A stretch of DNA of 9,922 bases from NCBI GenBank assembly GCA_900554395.1, contig USHB01000040.1, forward strand, positions 1 through 9,922. The letters run 5' to 3'. The notes beneath the pieces are model-generated. The model was not told where the DNA came from. It ran no database searches and saw only the letters and a list, made by a program, of their open reading frames with translations. Positions 1 through 6,429 of this stretch are shown one piece after another; within the stretch, counting starts at the first letter, position 1, and the number at the start of each line of letters is the position of its first letter. Made by a program: the position numbers and the translations under genes. Source of the stretch: an uncultured Phascolarctobacterium sp. Lineage in GTDB: Bacteria > Bacillota > Negativicutes > Acidaminococcales > Acidaminococcaceae.

Positions 1-10
1 TCTAAAACGC

Positions 11-39
11 TGGAAATTGTGTCAAAAATGTGATAACAT
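11..39 (+). promoter_or_regulatory. Possible weak promoter for the activase/dehydratase operon
   Basis: TGGAAA at 11-16 matches four of six -35 consensus bases, and TAACAT at 34-39 matches four of six -10 bases, with a 17-bp spacer. An alternative -10, GATAAC at 32-37, is preceded by TG in the extended position. Either would leave an AT-rich leader of roughly 65 nt before the ATG at 111. No better promoter is visible in the first 110 bases, but the true one could lie left of the window. The call rests on sequence resemblance only. Confidence 0.28.
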
Positions 40-110
40 AGAAAGCAGACGCAAATTTAAAACAAATATTTTTTATTAATTAGCCATACATTCTGCTTGG
101 AGGATTTTTT

Positions 111-3029
111 ATGCAGATAGGGTTGGATATCGGCAGCACCACTGTAAAAATAGCAGTGCTTGATGATGCCGGGAAACTTCTTTTCAGCAAATATGCCCGT
201 CATGCCAGCCGCATTACGGAAACCATTAAAAATATTTTAGATGAACTGAACGCACAAATGCCATGGCTGAAATCAGCCCGCCTTGCCATAAGCGGCAGTG
301 CAGGCATCGGCGTTGCCGAAGCCTGCGGAGTGCAGTTTGTGCAGGAAGTTTTTGCCGAAAAAATTTGTACGGAACGCCTGAATCCAGATACCGACGTTGT
401 TATTGAACTGGGCGGCGAAGATGCTAAAATTTTATTTTTAGGACGTCATTTCGATGCACGCATGAACGATAGCTGTGCAGGCGGTACGGGCGCTTTTATA
501 GACCAGATGGCATCGCTGTTAAATGTACCGGCAGAAGAACTTGACAAACTTGCCGCTACTGCCAAAACACGTTATACTATCGCCAGCCGCTGCGGCGTAT
601 TTGCCAAAAGCGACATTCAGCCGCTTTTAAACCAGGGCGCTGAAAAAAATGACCTTGCAGCAAGCATTTTTGATGCCGTTGCCAGCCAGGCCGTAACAGG
701 CCTTGCCAAAGGGCGTCCCATCAGAGGAAATGTGCTGTACCTTGGCGGCCCGCTAACCTTTTTTGGCTGCCTGCGTGCCAGCTTTGATAAAATTTTAAAT
801 TTAACCGGTACCTGCCCGGATAACAGTTTATATTATGTAGCTATCGGCTGCGCTTTTTGCGCCGAGCATACGGTTGACCTGACAACCTTAACTGATAAAA
901 TGCGCGCTGCTGATGCCAATCGCGAATTTGAACATTTGCAGCCGCTGTTTAACAGTAAGGATGAATATGATGCTTTTATTGCGCGCCATACGCGCGATAA
1001 CGTGCCGCGCGGCGATATAAATACCGCAGCCGAAGCCTATCTTGGCATCGACAGCGGCAGCACTACAATAAAAATCGCCGCAGTTGCTCCGGACGGCAAA
1101 CTTTTGGATTCCTTTTACCAAAGCAACAAGGGCAATCCGGTTATTGCCGTGCGGGATTACCTTACCAATTTTTATACCAGATACCCTAACTGCAAAATTC
1201 TCGCCTGCGCCGTTACCGGTTATGGCGAAGAACTGATAAAACATGCTTTCCATGCCGATTTTGGCATTGTTGAAACCATGGCGCATTTTATTGCAGCCAA
1301 AAGCCTGCTGCCGGATGTTGATTTTATCCTCGATATCGGCGGGCAGGATATAAAATGCTTAAAAATTCATAACGGATGCATTGATAATATCTTTTTAAAC
1401 GAAGCCTGCTCCAGCGGATGCGGCAGCTTTTTGCAGACTTTTGCCGGCATCCTCGGCTACACAGCAGAAGATTTTGCGCAAATAGGCCTGTTTGCCGATA
1501 AGCCGGTAGACCTCGGCAGCCGCTGCACCGTATTTATGAACAGCAATGTAAAACAGGCGCAAAAAGATGGTGCTTCCGTTGCCAATATCAGTGCCGGCCT
1601 TTGCATAAGCATTGTAAAAAATGCGCTGTTTAAGGTTATACGCCCCAGCAGTGCGGAAGATTTAGGCAAACACATTGTAGTTCAGGGCGGCACCTTTTTA
1701 AACAACTGTGTACTGCGCGCCTTTGAACAGGAACTGAACCTTGAAGTTGTACGCCCGGATATCGCCGGACTGATGGGCGCGTATGGAGCTGCGTTATATG
1801 CGCAGGAACGCCGCAAACTTCATGGCCAGGAATCAACACTTATTAATCTTGAACAGCTGCGCAGCTTCTCCCATACCGTAAAATCCGTAACCTGTGGTTT
1901 GTGCAGCAATCACTGCCATTTAACCGTTAATATCTTCGCTGACGGTAAGCCTTATATCAGCGGCAACCGCTGCGAGCGCCCTGTAACTCACTGCGCGCCG
2001 AATGACAGCTTAAACCTTTACCGTTACAAGCTGCAGCTGCTTGAAGAATTTAAGCCGGTACCGGGCAAACGAGGCAAAATAGGTTTGCCGCTCGGTCTTA
2101 ATATGTACGAGCTGCTGCCCTTCTGGCATACTTTCTTTACAGAGCTTGGCTTTGAAGTAATTACAAGCCCCATTAACGATAAAACCATCTTCCAAAAGGG
2201 ACAGAACACCATTCCCAGCGACACTGTCTGCTATCCTGCCAAAATGATGCACGGGCACATCAAATGGCTGCTGGTACAGGGGCTGACAAGCATTTTCTAC
2301 CCTTGCATGACCTACAATGTCGATGAGGATACCTCCCAAAACTGCTATAACTGCCCGGTAGTTGCCTACTATCCGGAAGTGCTTGCAGCAAATATCGAAG
2401 AACTTAAAAACATCCATTTCTTCTACGATTATTTAGGGCTTTTAAACAGAAAACGCCTTACGCAGGAACTTTACAAAATGCTGCATCCCGTTTACACGGA
2501 TTTAAGCGAAAAAGAGATAAAAAAAGCGTTGACACCTGCCTTTAACGCTTACCACGCTTTTGAGGACAAGGTTAAGGCACAGGGCAAAAAAATTATTGAA
2601 GAAGCACGCAGCAAAGGCATGTCAATAGTTGTTTTAGCCGGCAGGCCTTACCATACAGACCCTAAAATCAATCATGGCATTGACCGTCTTATTACCGGTC
2701 TCGGCGCTGCCTTAATCAGCGAGGACGCCATAACCGGTGAAATAGCGCGCAAGGATTTAAACGAAGACCTTGAAGTTTTAAACCAGTGGACCTATCATAG
2801 CCGTCTTTATGCCGCTGCCAAATACACAGCGGAAAACAACGATATGAACATGGTTCAGCTCGTCAGCTTCGGCTGCGGCTGCGATGCCATTACGGCAGAC
2901 GAATGCCGCCGCATTCTTGAAGAACACGGTAAAATTTATACCCAGATAAAAATTGATGATATTGAAAATCTTGGCGCTGCACGCATAAGGCTGCGCAGCC
3001 TGTTTGCCGCCCTTGGTTTTGAATGCTGA
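111..3029 (+). CDS. Tandem acyl-CoA dehydratase activase (BcrAD/BadFG-type ATPase) fused to a DUF2229-like dehydratase half
   Basis: This 972-residue protein probably uses ATP to push low-potential electrons from its own [4Fe-4S] clusters onto a dehydratase or double-cubane partner in the cytoplasm. Two ASKHA ATPase domains stand in tandem. The first (about 2-250) has the phosphate loop DIGSTTVK, and Cys122 (SCAGGTGAF) and Cys161 (SRCGVFAKSD). The second (about 310-565) has GIDSGSTTIK, and Cys433 (ACSSGCGSF) and Cys472 (SRCTVF). These pairs match the cluster ligands of HgdC-type activases, where a homodimer shares one cluster; here one chain could form a pseudo-dimer. A linker carries Cys595, Cys598, Cys602, Cys621 and Cys628. 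Residues 650-972 form a DUF2229/HgdB-like half with SDTVCYPA (Cys707), Cys732, Cys745, Cys748, the GRPYH segment near 844 and GCGCDA (Cys922, Cys924). GGAGG lies 7 bases before the ATG. The family is clear; the substrate is unknown. Confidence 0.9.
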   Translation: MQIGLDIGSTTVKIAVLDDAGKLLFSKYARHASRITETIKNILDELNAQMPWLKSARLAISGSAGIGVAEACGVQFVQEVFAEKICTERLNPDTDVVIELGGEDAKILFLGRHFDARMNDSCAGGTGAFIDQMASLLNVPAEELDKLAATAKTRYTIASRCGVFAKSDIQPLLNQGAEKNDLAASIFDAVASQAVTGLAKGRPIRGNVLYLGGPLTFFGCLRASFDKILNLTGTCPDNSLYYVAIGCAFCAEHTVDLTTLTDKMRAADANREFEHLQPLFNSKDEYDAFIARHTRDNVPRGDINTAAEAYLGIDSGSTTIKIAAVAPDGKLLDSFYQSNKGNPVIAVRDYLTNFYTRYPNCKILACAVTGYGEELIKHAFHADFGIVETMAHFIAAKSLLPDVDFILDIGGQDIKCLKIHNGCIDNIFLNEACSSGCGSFLQTFAGILGYTAEDFAQIGLFADKPVDLGSRCTVFMNSNVKQAQKDGASVANISAGLCISIVKNALFKVIRPSSAEDLGKHIVVQGGTFLNNCVLRAFEQELNLEVVRPDIAGLMGAYGAALYAQERRKLHGQESTLINLEQLRSFSHTVKSVTCGLCSNHCHLTVNIFADGKPYISGNRCERPVTHCAPNDSLNLYRYKLQLLEEFKPVPGKRGKIGLPLGLNMYELLPFWHTFFTELGFEVITSPINDKTIFQKGQNTIPSDTVCYPAKMMHGHIKWLLVQGLTSIFYPCMTYNVDEDTSQNCYNCPVVAYYPEVLAANIEELKNIHFFYDYLGLLNRKRLTQELYKMLHPVYTDLSEKEIKKALTPAFNAYHAFEDKVKAQGKKIIEEARSKGMSIVVLAGRPYHTDPKINHGIDRLITGLGAALISEDAITGEIARKDLNEDLEVLNQWTYHSRLYAAAKYTAENNDMNMVQLVSFGCGCDAITADECRRILEEHGKIYTQIKIDDIENLGAARIRLRSLFAALGFEC

Positions 3030-3053
3030 AATATTTTAGAAGGAGCAATTTTT

Positions 3054-4289
3054 ATGTCAGAAAACGCTTTGCCGGTTTTTACTAAAGATATGAAAGCCAC
3101 ACATACCATTCTCGTTCCCGGTATGCTGCCTTTTCATTTCGCGCTGCTGCGCTCGGCACTGCAAAGCTGCGGCTACAAGGCAGAAATTTTGCAGAATACC
3201 GGACGCGATGTTGTGGAAACCGGTTTAAAATATGTTAACAGTGATATTTGTTACCCCGCACTGCTCGTTATCGGGCAAATTATTAATGCTTTGGAAAGCG
3301 GCAAATACGACCTCAGCAAAACTGCCGTTATTCTCTCCCAGACGGGCGGCGGCTGCCGTGCTTCCAACTATATTTACCTTTTGCGCAAAGGCATGGAAAA
3401 AGCAGGCTTCGGCAATATTCCCATTATCAGCCTTAACGTTAACGGCATGAACGAACAGCCCGGCTTTGATATGAACCTTTCCATGGTGCGCAAACTGATG
3501 GCGGCCGTTATTTACGGCGATACGCTGATGTACCTTGCCAACAAAACCCGTCCTTACGAAACCATTAAAGGCGCGGTTGACGAACTGGCAACCAAATGGC
3601 TGCATAAACTGGAAAATGCTTTTATTGAAGGCAAGGCGCAGGCAACCAGCACCATGAAACAGCTTTCCAAGGCTTTGGCTGAAGATTTTGCCGCCTTGCC
3701 GCAAAAAGCGGAAGAAAAAATTAAAGTCGGCATTGTCGGCGAAATTTATATTAAATATGCCGGTTTGGGCAATAACAATTTAGAGCAGTTTTTGCAGAAA
3801 CAGAACTGCGAATATATGCTGCCCGGCATGCTGAATTTTATTATGTACTGTGCAGATACTTATCTTACGGACTACAAACTGTACGGCGGCAAATTTTTTA
3901 AATACGGCATTTCCAAAATGGCAATGGCTTATTTAAAACGCCTTGAAAAAATCATGCTGCATGCCCTTGATACACAGCCCTTTAAACCGCCTGCTTCTTA
4001 TGAAGAAACCAAGGCACTGGTTAAAAACGTTATCGGCTATGGCAACAACATGGGTGAAGGCTGGCTGCTGACCGCAGAAATGCTTGAACTTGCCAAAAGC
4101 GGCTATAACAATATCATTTGCGCTCAGCCTTTCGGCTGCCTGCCAAACCACATTGCCGGACGCGGCATGCTCAACAAAATTAAAGAAATCGCCGAAAACG
4201 CTAACATCCTGCCGATTGACTATGATTCCAGCGCCTCCAAAGTTAATCAGGAAAACCGCATTAAACTGATGCTGGCAACGGCAGAATAA
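3054..4289 (+). CDS. 2-hydroxyacyl-CoA dehydratase (HgdB-like) family protein, partner of the upstream activase
   Basis: This 411-residue protein resembles the Fe-S subunit fold of 2-hydroxyacyl-CoA dehydratases and the carboxy-terminal part of long fused activase-dehydratase proteins. Visible signatures are NSDICYPALLVIGQ (Cys66), SQTGGGCRASNY (Cys101), a second domain from about residue 222 (KVGIVGEIY) and AQPFGCLPNH (Cys362). Cys66, Cys101 and Cys362 are the best candidates for binding an iron-sulfur cluster. The gene starts 24 bp after the upstream stop, behind GAAGGAG at 8-base spacing, so the two are almost certainly co-transcribed and act together. Known relatives dehydrate 2-hydroxyacyl-CoA (HgdB), dearomatise benzoyl-CoA (Bcr), or carry an [8Fe-9S] double cubane with no settled natural substrate. 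No dedicated CoA-transferase or acyl-CoA gene sits beside it, so a classical hydroxyglutarate role is not supported by context. Confidence 0.87.
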   Translation: MSENALPVFTKDMKATHTILVPGMLPFHFALLRSALQSCGYKAEILQNTGRDVVETGLKYVNSDICYPALLVIGQIINALESGKYDLSKTAVILSQTGGGCRASNYIYLLRKGMEKAGFGNIPIISLNVNGMNEQPGFDMNLSMVRKLMAAVIYGDTLMYLANKTRPYETIKGAVDELATKWLHKLENAFIEGKAQATSTMKQLSKALAEDFAALPQKAEEKIKVGIVGEIYIKYAGLGNNNLEQFLQKQNCEYMLPGMLNFIMYCADTYLTDYKLYGGKFFKYGISKMAMAYLKRLEKIMLHALDTQPFKPPASYEETKALVKNVIGYGNNMGEGWLLTAEMLELAKSGYNNIICAQPFGCLPNHIAGRGMLNKIKEIAENANILPIDYDSSASKVNQENRIKLMLATAE

Positions 4290-4301
4290 CAACGGCATTA
4301 A

Positions 4302-4335
4302 AAAACCCCGCTTATCGTAAGATAAACGGGGTTTT
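4302..4335. terminator. Bidirectional rho-independent terminator between convergent genes
   Basis: The arms aaaaccccgcttatc (4302-4316) and gataaacggggtttt (4321-4335) pair over 15 positions with a single C/A mismatch, around the loop gtaa. On the plus strand it is followed by attttttt-like sequence (4336-4342). Read on the minus strand, the GGGG arm runs into six T residues. It begins 13 bases after the stop of the dehydratase-like gene and lies 30 bases beyond the stop of the convergent minus-strand gene, so it can end both transcripts. Confidence 0.92.
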
Positions 4336-4364
4336 ATTTTTTACTGTTTTCAGTTATTCATCAA

Positions 4365-5351
4365 TCAGTTTGTTCCCTGGTAAACCATACCCTGAATATC
4401 TGTATCAGCTTTAACCTGTACAAAAGTAATGGAGCCTGCCGGAATATTTACGGATTTACCGGTTACAAAGGCACCGCCAATTACGCCAATAGGCCCAAGC
4501 ACAACCATGCCACCGATAGCTGCACCTGCTGCGCCTGCTACGGTTTTAGCTTCCTGTTTGGCAATATCGCCGAGGAATACTTTTACGCGGGTATTATCAA
4601 TAGCATAAATATAACCGAAATCAACGTCGATGCGTGCATCCTGACCAAACATACGCGGGCCTACAACTTTGGTAACTTTGCCGATACCTTCAGCACCTTT
4701 CGGCAGTACCAGCACATCGTTAACGAATACGTTATCGGCAACTTTGTATTTTACAACGTCGCCGGCCTGCGCGGTTTTGCTGCTCAGGTCTTCGGCAAAT
4801 TCAAGTTTGATAACGCTGTCTTTCGGCAGGGTTACGGTTTCAACAACTACAATGCCATCCTGAAAAGCAAGGTTTGCCAAAGCTTCAAGACGGCCTGCCA
4901 GAGAACCGGTGCTTACTTCGCCGTTAAGCATTGTTTCCAGTGCTTCAATGCGGCTTTTAGCCGGACCGCCGGCAGTGCTTTCGGTAAACTGCCATTCAAC
5001 TGCGTTCAGCTTGGTTAAAAAGCTTGCTTCACCGCTGCCGGGATAGCCTTTAACGTAATCGTACAAATTATCTACTCTATTTAAAATCGGGTCAGTTGTA
5101 ATGGTGCCGTAAACATCGTCTTCAAGGCTGTCCGTTCTGCTGACGAGTGCGCCTGCCTGTTCAGTACCATACAAAGTTACTTCCAACACGCCCAGTTTTT
5201 CGCTTGCCGACATTGTTTTCGGAGCTTCCGCAGCTTCAATGGCAGCGCTTGCCGAAATTTCATCGCTGCTGGCGGCTAAAGCGACACCAGGAAAGGTGGA
5301 TGAAACAGTAAGTGTTAAAGTTAAAAGTAAAGTAAGGAGTTTTTGTTTCAT
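4365..5351 (-). CDS. Exported protein of unknown function with Leu/Tyr/Gly repeats and a glycine-rich hydrophobic tail
   Basis: I do not recognise a named family for this 328-residue protein. Residues 1-26 form a signal peptide: MKQK, a Leu/Thr-rich hydrophobic core, and a signal peptidase I site ALA|A after residue 26. There is no lipobox Cys. Residues 51-165 hold degenerate repeats of the type LEVTLYGTEQAGALVSR followed by LEDDVYG. Residues about 172-262 look like a compact beta domain, beginning TLPKDSVIKLEF and including SSKTAQAGDVVKYKVADNVF, VLVLPKGAEGIGKVTKV and IDVDFGYIYAID. Residues 272-298 are Gly/Ala/Val-rich, resembling a glycine zipper that might sit in a membrane. The tail ends VNIPAGSITFVQV and short polar sequence. 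GGAGG stands 7 bases before the ATG. The gene appears to be a single transcription unit, with its own promoter and a terminator on each side. An envelope role in the periplasm or outer membrane is inferred from the signal peptide and tail. Confidence 0.85.
   Translation of the reverse strand: MKQKLLTLLLTLTLTVSSTFPGVALAASSDEISASAAIEAAEAPKTMSASEKLGVLEVTLYGTEQAGALVSRTDSLEDDVYGTITTDPILNRVDNLYDYVKGYPGSGEASFLTKLNAVEWQFTESTAGGPAKSRIEALETMLNGEVSTGSLAGRLEALANLAFQDGIVVVETVTLPKDSVIKLEFAEDLSSKTAQAGDVVKYKVADNVFVNDVLVLPKGAEGIGKVTKVVGPRMFGQDARIDVDFGYIYAIDNTRVKVFLGDIAKQEAKTVAGAAGAAIGGMVVLGPIGVIGGAFVTGKSVNIPAGSITFVQVKADTDIQGMVYQGTN
4857..5201 (-). repeat. Degenerate protein repeats of about 32 residues inside the exported protein
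   Basis: Residues 51-82 (pattern L..LE..LYG....GALV.R...LE..VYG) and residues 133-165 (I.ALE..LNG....GSLAGRLEAL) align over their length. Shared Leu-Glu pairs, a Gly near position 12 and the Gly-Ala/Ser-Leu...Arg segment support the match. A half unit, ILNRVDNLYDYVKG, lies between them at 89-102. The repeats are visible in protein only and are too diverged to count as DNA repeats. The heptad-like leucine spacing would suit amphipathic helices. Confidence 0.6.
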
Positions 5352-5381
5352 TTGAGTACCTCCATGTCAATATATATTACC

Positions 5382-5390
5382 ATTATAACA
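5382..5390 (-). promoter_or_regulatory. Extended -10 promoter of the exported-protein gene
   Basis: Read on the minus strand, TGTTATAAT gives a perfect -10 hexamer (5382-5387 on the plus strand: attata) with the extended TG one base upstream. The leader to the ATG would be about 24 nt and contains the GGAGG site. No good -35 is found at 16-18 bp spacing, since that region is T-rich, so the promoter would depend on the extended -10. Confidence 0.6.
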
Positions 5391-5424
5391 CAAAGCTGCG
5401 TAAAAAAATAGTAAACTAATTGAA

Positions 5425-5454
5425 AACCGGGCCTGCTTTAAAACAAGCCCGGTT
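5425..5454 (-). terminator. Rho-independent terminator after the VirK/YbjX-like gene
   Basis: The arms aaccgggcctg (5425-5435) and caagcccggtt (5444-5454) pair with one mismatch around an 8-base loop. In the minus direction the stem starts 6 bases past the TAA of the VirK-like gene and is followed by TTTTCAATTAGTTT, a moderate T-tract. It also isolates the next minus-strand gene, whose promoter starts about 35 bases further on. Confidence 0.82.
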
Positions 5455-5460
5455 ATTTTA

Positions 5461-6369
5461 TTATGCTTTTAAATATTTTTTCATGTTTACCGCTATGGCT
5501 TCTTTCATTTCATCCATTTTGGCAAAGCGCCTTCTGTGCTGGGCGCGTTTGGAAGGTTTAAGTTCTTCCATGGATTTGCGGTATTCCGGAATGGGTATTT
5601 CGTAAAAACGCTTGTCATCAGCAACCGGCTGTCCTTCGCATTCCTGCCAAAAAGCATCCAGCGAAGTTTTCAGCTTTCTGTCCATGCGTACATGGTTCAT
5701 GGCATAATAGCCTTCGTTGCTGACAGCATAAATGCGTTCGCAGCCGAGAACTTCCGCCACATTGCGGATACCGTAGAAAATAAGGTTTTTAGTACGGTAG
5801 CCGAAAAACGCCTTGGTTAAGCCTTTAATAACTTCCGAACCGTTGGGAGTACCCTGCAAAGCGCCAATCCACAGTGCCGGTTTGCCGTCTTTATCCGGTG
5901 CCAGCCAGAACATAATCTGGTACAGCGCTTCTTTATCCCACAACAACACCAGCGAAAGGCAGCCTTCTTTACGCTGTCCGGCATGGAACCACAGTTCCAG
6001 CGTCAGCGGCTTTTCATCATAGCTATCTTCCCACAGGCGCAGCATTTCGCCCCTGGCATACAGCCTGCGCAGGGCTTCTTCCGTCATTTTGCTTTCCAAA
6101 AATTCCACATGCGCCTTAATAAGTGCAATGCGCCCGGAATAACTGGAATTTTTATAAAAGAACTGGCGTGTTGCCTGCTCTACAAAACTTGTGGTATGGT
6201 GCAGCATATCGCGCCTTAAAGGCGTTGCCGCAAAAAAATCCAGCAGCCCGCCGATTTCCGAACTGTGCATCATGCAGCGCGTACGGAAAACAACGTAGCG
6301 TTTCCATTCTTTCAATATTTCGGTTTTATACAGGCTATGCCCGATATGACTTAAAATTTCCGTATCCAT
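5461..6369 (-). CDS. VirK/YbjX family protein (DUF535)
   Basis: This 302-residue protein matches the VirK/YbjX (DUF535) family in length and in its conserved C-terminal half. Visible blocks are WIGALQGTPNG (167-177), IKGLTKAFFGYRTKNLIFYG (181-200), VAEVLGCERIYAVSN (204-218), SLDAFWQECEG (236-246), YEIPIPEYRKSMEEL (256-270) and the basic PSKRAQHRRRF (272-282). No signal peptide or clear membrane segment is seen, so it is probably cytoplasmic. Family members are linked to virulence in Shigella (VirK) and to resistance to antimicrobial peptides in Salmonella (VirK, YbjX), but no biochemical activity is established. GTGAGG stands 5 bases before the ATG, which supports this start. The gene lies 60 bp after ppk on the same strand, with its own strong -10 inside an operator-like dyad. 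A hairpin follows the stop. Confidence 0.9.
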   Translation of the reverse strand: MDTEILSHIGHSLYKTEILKEWKRYVVFRTRCMMHSSEIGGLLDFFAATPLRRDMLHHTTSFVEQATRQFFYKNSSYSGRIALIKAHVEFLESKMTEEALRRLYARGEMLRLWEDSYDEKPLTLELWFHAGQRKEGCLSLVLLWDKEALYQIMFWLAPDKDGKPALWIGALQGTPNGSEVIKGLTKAFFGYRTKNLIFYGIRNVAEVLGCERIYAVSNEGYYAMNHVRMDRKLKTSLDAFWQECEGQPVADDKRFYEIPIPEYRKSMEELKPSKRAQHRRRFAKMDEMKEAIAVNMKKYLKA

Positions 6370-6388
6370 GTCAGCCTCACAATGTTTG

Positions 6389-6409
6389 ATATGTTACATT
6401 ATAACATAT
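6389..6409. promoter_or_regulatory. Operator-like perfect inverted repeat over the VirK-like gene promoter
   Basis: The half-sites atatgtta (6389-6396) and taacatat (6402-6409) are exact reverse complements with a 5-base centre, catta. The dyad covers the -10 hexamer and extended TG of the VirK-like promoter, and the predicted transcription start lies inside its left arm. A repressor bound there would block RNA polymerase. It lacks the GC-rich stem and T-tract of a terminator. No regulator gene is adjacent, and the cognate protein is unknown. Confidence 0.55.
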
Positions 6410-6427
6410 TGCCGGATGCACTGCCAG
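6398..6427 (-). promoter_or_regulatory. Extended -10 promoter of the VirK/YbjX-like gene
   Basis: On the minus strand TGTTATAAT gives a perfect -10 (plus-strand 6398-6403) with extended TG. CTGGCA (plus-strand 6422-6427), 18 bp upstream, matches four of six -35 bases. Transcription would start near 6391, about 22 nt before the ATG at 6369. The -35 lies just past the ppk stop codon. The same TGTTATAATG string occurs in the promoter of the next minus-strand gene. Confidence 0.68.
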
Positions 6428-6429
6428 TG

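Noticed and set aside
17..38. Rex- or FNR-like operator in TTGTG...ATAACA upstream of the activase operon
   Set aside because: The two halves are not convincing reverse complements, and matches to known consensus sites are partial. Redox control is plausible but not shown.
888..1286. Minus-strand open frame of 132 codons within the activase gene
   Set aside because: It is opposite the start of the second ATPase domain, with no ribosome site and no motif.
3225..3704. Minus-strand open frame of 159 codons opposite the dehydratase-like gene
   Set aside because: It is antisense to conserved Cys motifs, its composition is unlike its neighbours, and no family is recognisable. It is a shadow of codon bias.
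6419..6429. Hairpin CACTG-C-CAGTG just after the ppk stop as a terminator
   Set aside because: The arms are only 5 bp with a one-base centre, too tight to form a loop, and no T-tract follows. It overlaps the -35 of the next gene.
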